Origin: Bdellovibrio bacteriovorus
GTDB taxonomy: Bacteria > Bdellovibrionota > Bdellovibrionia > Bdellovibrionales > Bdellovibrionaceae
Assembly: GCF_001592745.1 (NCBI RefSeq)
Contig: NZ_LUKD01000001.1
Location: forward strand, 1,570,848-1,634,847
Length of the DNA stretch: 64,000 bases
Direction of reading: 5' to 3'
Part shown: positions 51,924 through 61,668 of the stretch, in pieces
Layout: the number at the start of each line of letters is the position of its first letter
Position numbering within the stretch: position 1 is the first letter of the stretch
Made by a program: the position numbers and the translations under genes
The notes under the pieces: generated by a model
What the model was told of the DNA's origin: nothing
Databases searched by the model: none
Seen by the model: the letters and a program-made list of their open reading frames with translations, nothing else

Positions 51924-52793
51924 TTGGATTTGGCCATTCAGTTAGATCAAGAAATTGCAGTGCGCGTTCAGTCCGTGAATCAATACGTGGATAACTATCT
52001 TGAATCCATGGATCTTCCCCAAGGACCTGCCATTGCTGAACTAAGAAAGTCGATGCTGTATTCGGCAACGAACGGTGGAAAGCGCTTCCGTCCGGTACTT
52101 TCAGTTTTAGTCGGTGAACTTTTTGGTTGTCCGGCTGAAAAGATCCTTCCCTTTGCAACGGCAGTGGAACTTGTTCATACTTACTCCCTTATCCATGACG
52201 ATCTTCCATGTATGGATAACGACGACATTCGCCGTGGCAAGCCTACCAATCATAAAGTGTATGGCGAGGATTTCGCCCTGCTTGCTGGTGATGCCCTTTT
52301 AACCGAGGCCTTCTATTTAATTTCAGACAAGTATAGCGATTCAACATTTCTGGTTGGTCAGCTAGTGCGCCTTCTTTCTTCAGCGGCGGGAATTCGCGGC
52401 ATGGTCGGTGGTCAAGCCATCGATCTTCGCCCGGGCACACGCAAAATGACGAAAGATGAAATCGCGCATTTGCATTTATTAAAAACAGGAGCCCTTATCC
52501 GTGTGGCCGTCGAAGGTGCCGCGGTGATAGCAGGTGCTCGCCCTTCAGATATTGAACATCTTAAAAAATTTGGAGAAGGATTAGGTTTAGCCTTCCAAGT
52601 GGCCGATGACGTTTTAGATCATGGGGAAAAGGATCAAGATATCCGCAGTTTTACAGGGATTCTGGGGCTTGAAGGTACTAAATCTTATCTTCAAGAAGTC
52701 AGTTCAGCCGCTTTACAAGAATTGCATAAGGTATCTGCCGATGCTCCGATGTTAGAGTACTTGATCAGCTTTAATCAAAAACGTCAGGTGTAG
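51924..52793 (+). CDS. ispA: Short-chain isoprenyl diphosphate synthase (IspA-like)
   Basis: This 289-residue farnesyl/geranyl diphosphate synthase type enzyme has the first Asp motif HDDLPCMDND (with DDxxxxD spacing) and second VADDVLD. GGKRFRP binds the diphosphate. It makes farnesyl diphosphate for undecaprenyl and quinone tails. A TTG start at 51924 with AGAGGAAA upstream is chosen, two bases after xseB stop; the frame is open further but earlier residues do not resemble the family. Confidence 0.92.
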   Translation: MDLAIQLDQEIAVRVQSVNQYVDNYLESMDLPQGPAIAELRKSMLYSATNGGKRFRPVLSVLVGELFGCPAEKILPFATAVELVHTYSLIHDDLPCMDNDDIRRGKPTNHKVYGEDFALLAGDALLTEAFYLISDKYSDSTFLVGQLVRLLSSAAGIRGMVGGQAIDLRPGTRKMTKDEIAHLHLLKTGALIRVAVEGAAVIAGARPSDIEHLKKFGEGLGLAFQVADDVLDHGEKDQDIRSFTGILGLEGTKSYLQEVSSAALQELHKVSADAPMLEYLISFNQKRQV

Positions 52794-52795
52794 TC

Positions 52796-53575
52796 ATGTC
52801 TGAAAAGCAGCGCCTGGATGTCTATCTTGTTGAAAAGGGATTGGCCCAGTCGCGCACCCACGCACAAGAATTGATTGAAGCAGGACAAGTTTTTCTTGTT
52901 GAGGGAACTCAACGACGCGTCTTAAAAAAAGCCAGTCAGTCTGTTTCTACTGAAAACTCCGTCATCGTTGAAGCCGGTCCCGCGAATAGATTTGTGTCTC
53001 GAGGTGGGTTGAAGCTTGAAGGGGCTTTGCAGCATGTGAAGCTTTCCACTAAAGATTTAAATGTTTTAGACGTTGGAATTTCGACGGGGGGATTTACAGA
53101 TTGCCTTCTTCAGTCGGGTGCCAAGTTTATCCTTGGTGTTGACGTCGGACACGGACAAGTTCACAGCAGCCTTTTAAAAAATCCAAAACTTAAAGTCTGC
53201 GAGGGCGTCAATGCTCGTGGTCTTTCCAAAGAAACTTCGGTTCTTCAGTATGTCCCTAAAGAAAAATTTGATCTAATTGTGATGGACGTTTCGTTCATAT
53301 CGATCAGCTTGATAATTCCAGAACTTTCTTCTTTCCTAAACTCTCAAGGCGCATTGCTGAGCTTAGTAAAACCCCAGTTTGAAGTGGGCGTTGAAGGCCT
53401 GGGTAAGGGCGGCATAGTTAAAGACGAAAGGCTTTATGCCGAAGTGGAAAAGAAAATTCGCGAAGTTTGCGCACAAAGTTCGTTTGAAGTCCTGGATTAT
53501 TTCCCTTCACCCATCGAAGGCAAAGATGGAAACCGTGAGTTCTTCATTTATTGTCGTCATTTAAATAGAATCTGA
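52796..53575 (+). CDS. tlyA: TlyA-type rRNA 2'-O-methyltransferase
   Basis: This 259-residue protein has an S4 RNA-binding domain (LDVYLVEKGLAQSRTHAQELI, residues 7-27) and an FtsJ-like methyltransferase with SAM motif LDVGISTGGFTDCLL and later VMDVSF and LVKPQFE. It methylates ribose in rRNA. Some members are described as haemolysins, from early studies. It starts two bases after ispA. Confidence 0.92.
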   Translation: MSEKQRLDVYLVEKGLAQSRTHAQELIEAGQVFLVEGTQRRVLKKASQSVSTENSVIVEAGPANRFVSRGGLKLEGALQHVKLSTKDLNVLDVGISTGGFTDCLLQSGAKFILGVDVGHGQVHSSLLKNPKLKVCEGVNARGLSKETSVLQYVPKEKFDLIVMDVSFISISLIIPELSSFLNSQGALLSLVKPQFEVGVEGLGKGGIVKDERLYAEVEKKIREVCAQSSFEVLDYFPSPIEGKDGNREFFIYCRHLNRI

Positions 53576-53618
53576 CAAAGTTGGGTGCTAGGATCATTTA
53601 AATAAAAAAGGGGAAACA

Positions 53619-54602
53619 ATGCGATTGATATTCTCTCTAGGTTTCATTTCTTCTTTGATCTTTGTTGTGGGCTGTCAGTCCATTCGCACGCGCGAGGACA
53701 TGCGTAAGCCACCGCAACCGCGTCCAAGCCAAACCCCGCAACAGCCGACTCCACAGCCGCCACCCATTGAATCTGATGATGACGAGGAAGTTGCTGAAGT
53801 TCCAGCTCCGCCACCTCCTCCGGCGCCAGTTATTCCTACAATGCCTAAGATTGGAATTATCTTAGGGGCTGGTGGTGCAAAAACTTATGCGCACATTGGA
53901 TTTCTTCATGAACTCTCTCGCGCCAAAGTTCCTGTTCACGCAATTGGAGGCGTTGAGTTTGCAGCACCCATGGCGGCCTTATTCGCGAATAAAGAACAAG
54001 CTAACGATGTTGAATGGCAGATGTTTAAGCTCAAAGGTGAAGACGTTATTAAAACGTCTTTATTGGGTTCGGTAAGTAAAAACGCCGATGTGACGATCTT
54101 AAAAGATTTTGTGGGGACCGCATTTAATCGGGCTAAGGCCGAAGACTTCCGCATCCCTTTTGCTTGCCCTTCTTACAACATGAAGAAGAATCAAGTCTAT
54201 CTGATGAATCGTGGTGCCTTAGATCAACTCATGTACCTTTGCATGGCCTATCCGCCATTCTTTAAGCCGTATCAAGCCCAAAATATTTCTGGGGTTCGCG
54301 ATGTGACGGCATTAGCCAATTATCTGCGTAGTAAAGGGGCCAACTACATCGTTCTTGTAAATGTGCTTCAGCCGCCAGGAGGCAAAAATTATACATTGGA
54401 TGCTGCGGCAACTGACAACGTCCTATGGAATGAGATTGCAGGTCTGTATAATAAGCCTTTTGCGGGTGTGGATACTGTTGTTTACTTAGACACAACCAAT
54501 TATGGTATTATGGATTTTGATAAGCGTCGCGAGATCATGAATAAGGGAGCTGATTCAGCTGCTCGCCAATTGAAAACTCTGACTCGCAAATGGGGACTGT
54601 AG
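53619..54602 (+). CDS. Patatin-like lipoprotein without catalytic residues
   Basis: This 327-residue lipoprotein has lipobox VVGC (about residue 19), a proline-rich linker (about 28-72), then a patatin fold that begins GIILGAGGAKTYAHIGFLHEL. Active patatins have GxSxG next; here it reads GGVEF, with Ser and the last Gly missing, and the later Asp-Gly-Gly reads SGV (ISGVRDVT). So the Ser-Asp dyad appears absent. Probably a structural or binding protein in the envelope. GGGGAAAC precedes the ATG. Confidence 0.78.
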   Translation: MRLIFSLGFISSLIFVVGCQSIRTREDMRKPPQPRPSQTPQQPTPQPPPIESDDDEEVAEVPAPPPPPAPVIPTMPKIGIILGAGGAKTYAHIGFLHELSRAKVPVHAIGGVEFAAPMAALFANKEQANDVEWQMFKLKGEDVIKTSLLGSVSKNADVTILKDFVGTAFNRAKAEDFRIPFACPSYNMKKNQVYLMNRGALDQLMYLCMAYPPFFKPYQAQNISGVRDVTALANYLRSKGANYIVLVNVLQPPGGKNYTLDAAATDNVLWNEIAGLYNKPFAGVDTVVYLDTTNYGIMDFDKRREIMNKGADSAARQLKTLTRKWGL

Positions 54603-54610
54603 GAGATTGT

Positions 54611-55930
54611 ATGAGAAAACCCACTTTTGATATGAACGTTTTTGCAGAAAGAAGAAAAAAGGCCGGCCAAGAAATTCAAGGCGGTGCTTTGATCGTGGCT
54701 TCTCACCCCGAGCACATTCGCAATCACGATGTGCACTTTCCGTATCGCCAAGATTCAAATCTTTTTTACCTAACAGGTTGGGAAGAGCCTGAATCTATCA
54801 TGATTCTGCGTCCAGGCTTAGTTCCAGAAACGGTGATGTTCGTTCGTCGCCGTGATCCTGAGCGCGAAACTTGGGACGGCTTCCGTTATGGCCCAGAAGG
54901 CTGTGAGCGCGAATTCAAAATCGACAAAGCTTATCCTATTGATGAATTTTCGAAAGTGGCACCACAACTTTTAAAAGAAGTGGACCGCGTTTATTACCGC
55001 CTTTTCAAAAATCCTGAAGTAGATCATCAAATGCAAAGTGTTCTAGAGACGGTAAAACAAATGCAGGGCCGCACTGGCTATGGTTTGTTGTCTATCCACG
55101 ATGCCGACACTTTGTTGGGTGAAATGCGCTTAGTAAAAAGCGAATTTGAACTGACTCAACTTCGCGAGGCTTGTGAAATCACGGCGCAAGGTCACCTGGC
55201 GGCGATGCGCTTTACTCGTCCTGGAGTAACTGAACGTCAAGTTCAGGGCGTTCTTGCTCATCACTATTTCATGAAGGGTTCTGCGCGTGAGGGCTATAAC
55301 CACATCGTAGCTTCAGGAAATGCGGCGACGACATTGCATTACAACTTCAATGATCAAGTTTGCAAAGACGGTGACTTGCTGTTGATCGACTCTGGCGCTG
55401 AATACAACTTCTACACGGGTGATATTACAAGAACATATCCAGTGAACGGAAAGTTCACGGATGAGCAGGCTCGTGTGTACGAAGGCGTGTTGAAAGTGCA
55501 AAAACAAATCATCGATTTTGTGAAGCCGGGCATTGTGTTTAAAGATCTGCACGAGATGGGAACATCTTTGTTAACGGATCTTATGTTAGAGCTAGGCCTG
55601 CTTTCAGGTCGCAAAGAAGATTTGATTCAAGCTTTGGCGCAGAAGAAGTACTACCCACACGGCATCGGCCACTGGTTAGGTCTTGATGTGCACGACGCAG
55701 GACTTTACTTTAAAAAAGGTGAGCCTCGTCCGATTGAAGCCAATATGTGCTTCACGATTGAGCCGGGTCTTTACATCCCTGCCGAAGATACATCAGCACC
55801 TCAGAAGTACCGTGGCATCGGCATTCGTATCGAGGATAATATCCGCGTGACGTCGACAGGTTCAGAGAACATGACTTCATCTGTTCCTAAAGAAATCACA
55901 GACATCGAAAAGGTAGTTGGGAAAGCTTAG
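54611..55930 (+). CDS. pepP: Xaa-Pro aminopeptidase
   Basis: This 439-residue M24 metalloenzyme removes N-terminal residues before proline. Metal ligands are in LLIDSGAEYNFYTGDITRT (two Asp), HGIGHWLGLDVHD (His), FTIEPGLYIP (Glu) and GIRIEDNIRV (Glu). The N-terminal creatinase-like domain has RQDSNLFYLTGWEEPES. ATG 54611 has AGGAG five bases upstream; an earlier in-frame ORF start is rejected. Eight bases follow the patatin-like gene. Confidence 0.94.
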   Translation: MRKPTFDMNVFAERRKKAGQEIQGGALIVASHPEHIRNHDVHFPYRQDSNLFYLTGWEEPESIMILRPGLVPETVMFVRRRDPERETWDGFRYGPEGCEREFKIDKAYPIDEFSKVAPQLLKEVDRVYYRLFKNPEVDHQMQSVLETVKQMQGRTGYGLLSIHDADTLLGEMRLVKSEFELTQLREACEITAQGHLAAMRFTRPGVTERQVQGVLAHHYFMKGSAREGYNHIVASGNAATTLHYNFNDQVCKDGDLLLIDSGAEYNFYTGDITRTYPVNGKFTDEQARVYEGVLKVQKQIIDFVKPGIVFKDLHEMGTSLLTDLMLELGLLSGRKEDLIQALAQKKYYPHGIGHWLGLDVHDAGLYFKKGEPRPIEANMCFTIEPGLYIPAEDTSAPQKYRGIGIRIEDNIRVTSTGSENMTSSVPKEITDIEKVVGKA

Positions 55931-55951
55931 GCAAAATTACGAACTAAAAAG

Positions 55952-55986
55952 AAAAAGGCCTCTTGGTTTCCAAGAGGCCTTTTTTT
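55952..55986. terminator. Bidirectional terminator after pepP
   Basis: AAAAAGGCCTCTTGG and CCAAGAGGCCTTTTT (55952-55966 / 55970-55984) form a 15-base perfect stem with TTT loop and a T-run of eight. It serves pepP and the convergent HAD gene. Confidence 0.92.
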
Positions 55987-56732
55987 TATCCCACAAATCG
56001 GTGAGACAGCCAGGAATTGGTTTCAGCATGCTGTTGCAACTCATGCTCAGTTTTAAAAAGCTTATCGTCGCGTGAGGCGGCACTGACTGCCAAGCTTAAG
56101 CGTGTCGCGGATTGCAGAAGTTGGAAATCACCCATGGTATTTCCGGAGGCAAAGAAAGGCTTTTTACCACCGGTATGTTGAAGGAGAGCATCCACTTTTC
56201 CTTGGCGGTAGGTGATCAGGCCTTTTTGAGTATCGGTGATCAAGCCGTTTTCAATCGTTGTTTCAATTCCGATAACATCATCTTTTTTAAGCCCTAGCAT
56301 TTCTGCCCCAGGCTCGACGGCCCACTTCACTGAAGCCGTGACGACAAAAACTTTTACGCCGCGAGAAAGAAACAGATCGATCAGTCTTTTCTGCTCCAGA
56401 AAAACCGGGAGGGGAGCTTGGTCCTTCACGGCTTGTCGCGCCCACTCGTGCACTTGCTCCAGTCTTTGGCCTTTACAGACTTGTGCTAGCCAAAGGTAGG
56501 CTTTCTGTGGATTTTCGGCCTTCATTGATTCGTAGTGATTCCAGGCATGCGGCGGAAGCTCGACAAGTTTGTTGTCGATTTGATAGTGGAAAAAAGTTTC
56601 TCCCAGATCGATATCCCACAGTGTTCCATCGGCATCAAATGCGGCGACGGGTGCAGAATCCTCTTTCAAAACTTGGTCTAGTGTCGTATTTATGCGGTTC
56701 CAAATCTCGATCGAATAGTCTTTGTATTTCAT
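55986..56732 (-). CDS. HAD-superfamily phosphatase (PSP-like)
   Basis: This 248-residue hydrolase has motif I AAFDADGTLWD (nucleophile Asp at about 31), motif II VFVVTAS, and motif III/IV with GKVDALL and SGNTMGDFQLLQSA. It is closest in layout to phosphoserine phosphatase-type enzymes with a helical cap. Substrate unknown. Divergent from the GNAT gene. Confidence 0.85.
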   Translation of the reverse strand: MKYKDYSIEIWNRINTTLDQVLKEDSAPVAAFDADGTLWDIDLGETFFHYQIDNKLVELPPHAWNHYESMKAENPQKAYLWLAQVCKGQRLEQVHEWARQAVKDQAPLPVFLEQKRLIDLFLSRGVKVFVVTASVKWAVEPGAEMLGLKKDDVIGIETTIENGLITDTQKGLITYRQGKVDALLQHTGGKKPFFASGNTMGDFQLLQSATRLSLAVSAASRDDKLFKTEHELQQHAETNSWLSHRFVG

Positions 56733-56783
56733 ATTCTTCTAGTATGAAATAGGAAGAGTGAAATGACAAGGAGACCTCAGGCC

Positions 56784-57239
56784 ATGAGCCTTTTTTGCCG
56801 AGTGATTCAGGCGGACGATTTACAAGATATCTTAGATCTCGAAAATAAAAAGCTGACAGAAGCTTATCCTGACGAAATGGAACGCATGATGGCGGGATGG
56901 AGCTCGAAATTTCGAGTGGAAGCTTTGAATCACTACATCCCATTGGGTTGGAGTTTTCTGGCTCGTGATGTGGAAAGTGGCAAGCTCATGGGTTATTTCA
57001 TCGCGCAACCGCTTTTATTTTTGGACGGGCAAACGCAGTCATTATGGGTAGAACACGTTCAGTATTCTTCTTTGCAGGCGCGTGACGAGCTTTGTGAGCT
57101 TGCTTACAAGTTAGGTCGCGAAAAACATTTGCAAAGAGTTTATTTCCCGAACGACAACGGAGTTCCAAACTCCATCAAGGCTTTCAAGTCAGAAAGCTGG
57201 CAACCAGGCACTCTTTCAGTCAAGACGACAAAGGGATAG
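56784..57239 (+). CDS. GNAT-like acetyltransferase (151 aa)
   Basis: The protein begins FCRVIQADDLQDILDLENKKL, a GNAT-type N-terminus, and has a central beta region (GWSFLARDVESGKLMGYFIAQPLLF). The C-terminal LAYKLGREKHLQRVYF fits the CoA-binding helix, but the usual Q/RxxGxG/A loop is weak. ATG 56784 has AAGGAG ten bases upstream. Four bases separate it from glpD, suggesting joint expression. Confidence 0.6.
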   Translation: MSLFCRVIQADDLQDILDLENKKLTEAYPDEMERMMAGWSSKFRVEALNHYIPLGWSFLARDVESGKLMGYFIAQPLLFLDGQTQSLWVEHVQYSSLQARDELCELAYKLGREKHLQRVYFPNDNGVPNSIKAFKSESWQPGTLSVKTTKG

Positions 57240-57243
57240 AGTT

Positions 57244-58875
57244 ATGAAGAATTTTTCCTTCGCCAATCGTATCCAGAATATCAACAAAATGAAGACTCAG
57301 GAATTTGATCTGGTAATAATTGGGGGAGGAATTAACGGTGCCGGTGTGGCACGAGATGCCTCGGCGCGCGGAATGAAGGTCGCGTTGATTGAAGCCCGCG
57401 ACTTCGCATCCGGCACGTCTTCAAAATCCAGCAAACTCATCCATGGCGGAATTCGTTATTTAGAAAACATGGAATTCAAACTGGTGTTTGAAGCCTTGAA
57501 CGAGCGCACGCGTTTGTTTGAAATGGCTCCGCACCTTGTGCATCCTCTTCGATTTATGATTCCTTTGTACAAGGAAAGTCGTGTGGGCATGACCAAAATG
57601 GGTATGGGCATGTGGCTCTATGACGCTCTTTCTTTGTTTCAAGCACCTGAAATGCACGAACGCTTGAATGCAAAACATTCTTTAGAAAGAATGCCCGCGA
57701 TCCGCAGTGAAAACCTTTTGGGATCTTATATTTATTCTGATGCTTACATGGATGATGACCGTTTGGTGCACGAAACCTTGCGTTCTGCGAACGACAACGG
57801 GGCTCTTTGCGCTAACTATGTAAAGTCCACAGGGGCTCAGTACGAAAACGGAAAAATCACAGCCGTCACATGCGAAGATCAAGTTAGCAAAGATAAGTTT
57901 GCAATCAAAGCTCGTCATGTCATTAGCAGTGTGGGGCCATGGACAGATCAAGTGGCACAGAATCTTCTGCGCGACTGGAAAAAAATTCTTCGTCCCACAA
58001 AAGGCATTCACTTAACTTTGCCAAAACATCGTCTGCCTTTAACAAGTGCAGTGGTGATGGGAGCGGAAAAAAGTGATCGTATTGTCTTTGGAATTCCTCG
58101 TCACGAAATGATTATTATAGGAACTACCGACACAGACTTTAAAGAATCGCCAGAGAACGTGACGACTACGCCGGAAGATGTGAAATACCTGCTGTCTATT
58201 ACCGATCACTATTTTCCAGGTGCTAAAATTACCGCACACGATGTGATTGCAAGTTACGCCGGCGTAAGACCCTTAGTTCAAGACGGTTCTGCATCTGAAG
58301 GAAAAACAAGTCGTGAACACACGATTCTGAATGATGATGCAGGAATTACTTTCGTTGCCGGAGGAAAGTACACGACCTATCGCTTGATGTGCCAACAGAC
58401 GGTGGACCGCGCTTTAGAATCTTTCACCCTCGAAGAGCGTGTGAAGTTTGCTAAAGCGGATACGGCAAAGCCTTTAAATTCTTATACAAGTGTCGATGCC
58501 TTCCATCAGGCGCAAAGTCTTGCGGATGCTTGGTCAAAAGAAACTGCTCGTCCTTTGGAAGACATCAAATTATTGACTGAAAGATATGGTCTTGAAGCGG
58601 CTGAGATCCTAGAAAAATATTCTGAAAATTATAGCTATTGGCAGCTCGAAGCGGCACAAGCTATCGACGCCACTATGTGTTTGCACTTAAGTGATTTCTA
58701 TTCGCGCCGAGTTCCGTTGTTCCTAGCGGATCGCAATCACGGAGTGAAACACCTCGACGAAATCGGTGCGGTTTTCCAAGAAAAGTTAGGCTGGAGTGAC
58801 CAGCGTCTTCATGAAGAAAAACACAACCTCACAGCCTACATGGCTCATGAAGTTGAATGGAAAAAACACTTCTAA
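57244..58875 (+). CDS. glpD: FAD-dependent glycerol-3-phosphate dehydrogenase
   Basis: This 543-residue flavoprotein oxidises glycerol 3-phosphate to dihydroxyacetone phosphate and passes electrons to quinone. The FAD Rossmann motif VIIGGGINGAGVARDA is at about 24-39, SSKLIHGGIRYLE follows, plus VGPWTDQVA and SYAGVRPLV; DAO C-terminal domain at the end. Use of prey lipid glycerol is a plausible role. AAAGGG precedes the ATG. Confidence 0.94.
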   Translation: MKNFSFANRIQNINKMKTQEFDLVIIGGGINGAGVARDASARGMKVALIEARDFASGTSSKSSKLIHGGIRYLENMEFKLVFEALNERTRLFEMAPHLVHPLRFMIPLYKESRVGMTKMGMGMWLYDALSLFQAPEMHERLNAKHSLERMPAIRSENLLGSYIYSDAYMDDDRLVHETLRSANDNGALCANYVKSTGAQYENGKITAVTCEDQVSKDKFAIKARHVISSVGPWTDQVAQNLLRDWKKILRPTKGIHLTLPKHRLPLTSAVVMGAEKSDRIVFGIPRHEMIIIGTTDTDFKESPENVTTTPEDVKYLLSITDHYFPGAKITAHDVIASYAGVRPLVQDGSASEGKTSREHTILNDDAGITFVAGGKYTTYRLMCQQTVDRALESFTLEERVKFAKADTAKPLNSYTSVDAFHQAQSLADAWSKETARPLEDIKLLTERYGLEAAEILEKYSENYSYWQLEAAQAIDATMCLHLSDFYSRRVPLFLADRNHGVKHLDEIGAVFQEKLGWSDQRLHEEKHNLTAYMAHEVEWKKHF

Positions 58876-58906
58876 GCCACTAAAATCACCGAGTATCTTT
58901 TACCCT

Positions 58907-58950
58907 CTGACGGCCTAAGCCGTCAGCACTGTCTAACTTTTTGATAGTGC
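58907..58950 (+). other. Two adjacent hairpins after glpD
   Basis: CTGACGGC-CTAA-GCCGTCAG (58907-58926) is a perfect eight-base hairpin. It is followed at once by GCACTGTC...GATAGTGC (58926-58933 / 58943-58950, one mismatch, loop with TTTTT). They may form a terminator although no T-run follows the first stem directly. Nothing else is seen in 58876-59020. Confidence 0.4.
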
Positions 58951-59036
58951 ATGGTTCCTCGTACCCCTATATTTCATTCTAACTTGGCAGGAAGTTTGAA
59001 CTTTAAGCGGCGTTGCTCGTTGGTGGAGGACGTCAG

Positions 59037-60065
59037 ATGAGTTTAAAAAATTCTTTGCTTTTGACTGCGCTTACGATGGTTTTAGGTGCCTGTGGTAACG
59101 GCGGTGGCGGACAGCCTGTTGTCACGGCGGCAGCTCCTATTCCAAATACAAACCCGACTCCCACTTCTATCGGTTACGAAGAGCTGACTTACGAGTTTAA
59201 ATTTAATGGCTGTACGACGGGTAAGCACAAACTTCTTTCAAAAAAAGAATTCTGTGATGCTTTACTAAACGATGCGCTTAACAACAACTGCGCGCGTGAA
59301 TTGCGTATTGAGCACTACAACCGTCAGTGTACGGCGACTCAACCAACGAGTGCCGGCAGCTTACTTCCTGCTAGCGCCGCTCGTTGTATTGTTAGCGGAA
59401 TGGATTTGAAAGACCGTACCTTCTTAGACAACATGAATCCTTTTAATCCGCAACGTCGTCAAAGTGTGCGCGATATGTTTTGGAATGGAAGACAATCCCA
59501 AGCTTATGATCTTCTTTTTTCTAGCAATTCGTATGGCCGAGCTCGTTTCTTAGTTTCGCCCGCTCAAGGCGGTCGTTCTGCCCAAGGCGAGATCCTTTTG
59601 CAGCAGCAAAGAGGCGATGATGCGTTTTCTGCCCGTGGCGGGATGGGCTCCTCCCTCCGCATGGTCGTGACAAACTTTACTGACGAAAAAGAAGTCGATG
59701 CTGTGTGCATCTCTGACAAAGCTTTCCGCGTTGCCAAAAAAGATTTAAGAACCGTGAAGTGTTCCTTCCGTTTGGGTGGCGCTCACGATCGCAACTCAAC
59801 AGTTCGTGAAGAGGTTTTGACATGGGACTTAGTAAGTTCTGTGCAAAAAGAAATCTTCCGTACCCGTCGCAGTGGATCCATCGTCGTGAAGCTGAAACCC
59901 GCTACCAATGGGGAAGAGGAGCGCATCGAAGTTGAAACTGTGGAGCTCGACATAGACAAAACATTCAAGGCCGAAGCGTCCCTGAATGAAGGTCTGGAAA
60001 TCCGCTACCAAGGTCGCCAGACCCGTGCCGACTTCTCTCTTCAATGTGCGCCCGCGTCAAAATAA
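59037..60065 (+). CDS. Lipoprotein of unknown function (342 aa)
   Basis: The lipobox VLGAC puts the lipid anchor at Cys19, followed by a Gly-rich spacer (GNGGGG). GGAGG lies seven bases before the ATG at 59037, favouring it over the in-frame start at 59013. An early cysteine-rich part (FNGCTTGKHKL, KEFCDAL, NNNCARE, RQCTA) precedes a basic central region (RRQSVRDMFWNGRQSQAYD) and a beta-rich C-terminus. Family not recognised. It lies just upstream of mreB but behind its own promoter region. Confidence 0.72.
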   Translation: MSLKNSLLLTALTMVLGACGNGGGGQPVVTAAAPIPNTNPTPTSIGYEELTYEFKFNGCTTGKHKLLSKKEFCDALLNDALNNNCARELRIEHYNRQCTATQPTSAGSLLPASAARCIVSGMDLKDRTFLDNMNPFNPQRRQSVRDMFWNGRQSQAYDLLFSSNSYGRARFLVSPAQGGRSAQGEILLQQQRGDDAFSARGGMGSSLRMVVTNFTDEKEVDAVCISDKAFRVAKKDLRTVKCSFRLGGAHDRNSTVREEVLTWDLVSSVQKEIFRTRRSGSIVVKLKPATNGEEERIEVETVELDIDKTFKAEASLNEGLEIRYQGRQTRADFSLQCAPASK

Positions 60066-60091
60066 CTGCAAGTCGGGGCTAAATATCTGCA

Positions 60092-60120
60092 TTGACTCTG
60101 CTTTTCATCGCTCCTAGACT
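60092..60120 (+). promoter_or_regulatory. Predicted mreB promoter
   Basis: TTGACT (60092-60097), 17-base spacer and TAGACT (60115-60120). Transcription would start near 60127, giving a short leader with an AGAGAGAG ribosome site before the ATG at 60144. Confidence 0.65.
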
Positions 60121-60128
60121 TGAGATGA

Positions 60129-61187
<1,059 letters not shown>

Positions 61188-61200
61188 CATATAAGGAATT

Positions 61201-61668
61201 ATGACCGAGGCTGACGTACAATCTATCGCTTTGTTTTTCTACTTTGCTTTGCTCGATGATCAAAAAGCGATAGAGGCTTCGTCTCAGGCTCTGGCCCTTG
61301 GTCGAGCTCGTAAGCAAAGAAATCCTGACTTAAAAAACTCCGTCGCCATTGTAGCCGCTACGAAAACTGTGTGGGATCGATATAAGTCCCGCGTGGCGCG
61401 CGGCCGTCCCAATACATCCGTTGAATCGGGTTGGCTGATTCCTGATGGGACTGATTTAGGTCCTTGGCGTGAATTTCAAAAATCAGCATCTGAAGACGAA
61501 CTGCTGACGGTGATCTGGTCTAAAATTTTAAAACTTGAAGATGATGATATTTCTGAAGGCTTGGGGATCACTCAAGGAACGATTCGTTACCGTTTGGGTC
61601 GCGCTCTTCGTAAATTGGGCAGCATGACTCAGGCAGTGGGTAAGTTAAAGCATGGCACAGGAAAATAA
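61201..61668 (+). CDS. Sigma-70 region 4-like protein (155 aa)
   Basis: The C-terminal DISEGLGITQGTIRYRLGRALRKLG (about 116-140) fits the helix-turn-helix of sigma region 4. The N-terminal 60 residues are helical but do not show a clear region 2 with its -10 recognition residues, and the whole is shorter than usual ECF sigmas (about 170-190). AAGGA precedes the ATG, 13 bases after mreB. Its end overlaps the anti-sigma-like gene by 17 bases. It could be an ECF sigma factor or an HTH-only regulator. Confidence 0.7.
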   Translation: MTEADVQSIALFFYFALLDDQKAIEASSQALALGRARKQRNPDLKNSVAIVAATKTVWDRYKSRVARGRPNTSVESGWLIPDGTDLGPWREFQKSASEDELLTVIWSKILKLEDDDISEGLGITQGTIRYRLGRALRKLGSMTQAVGKLKHGTGK

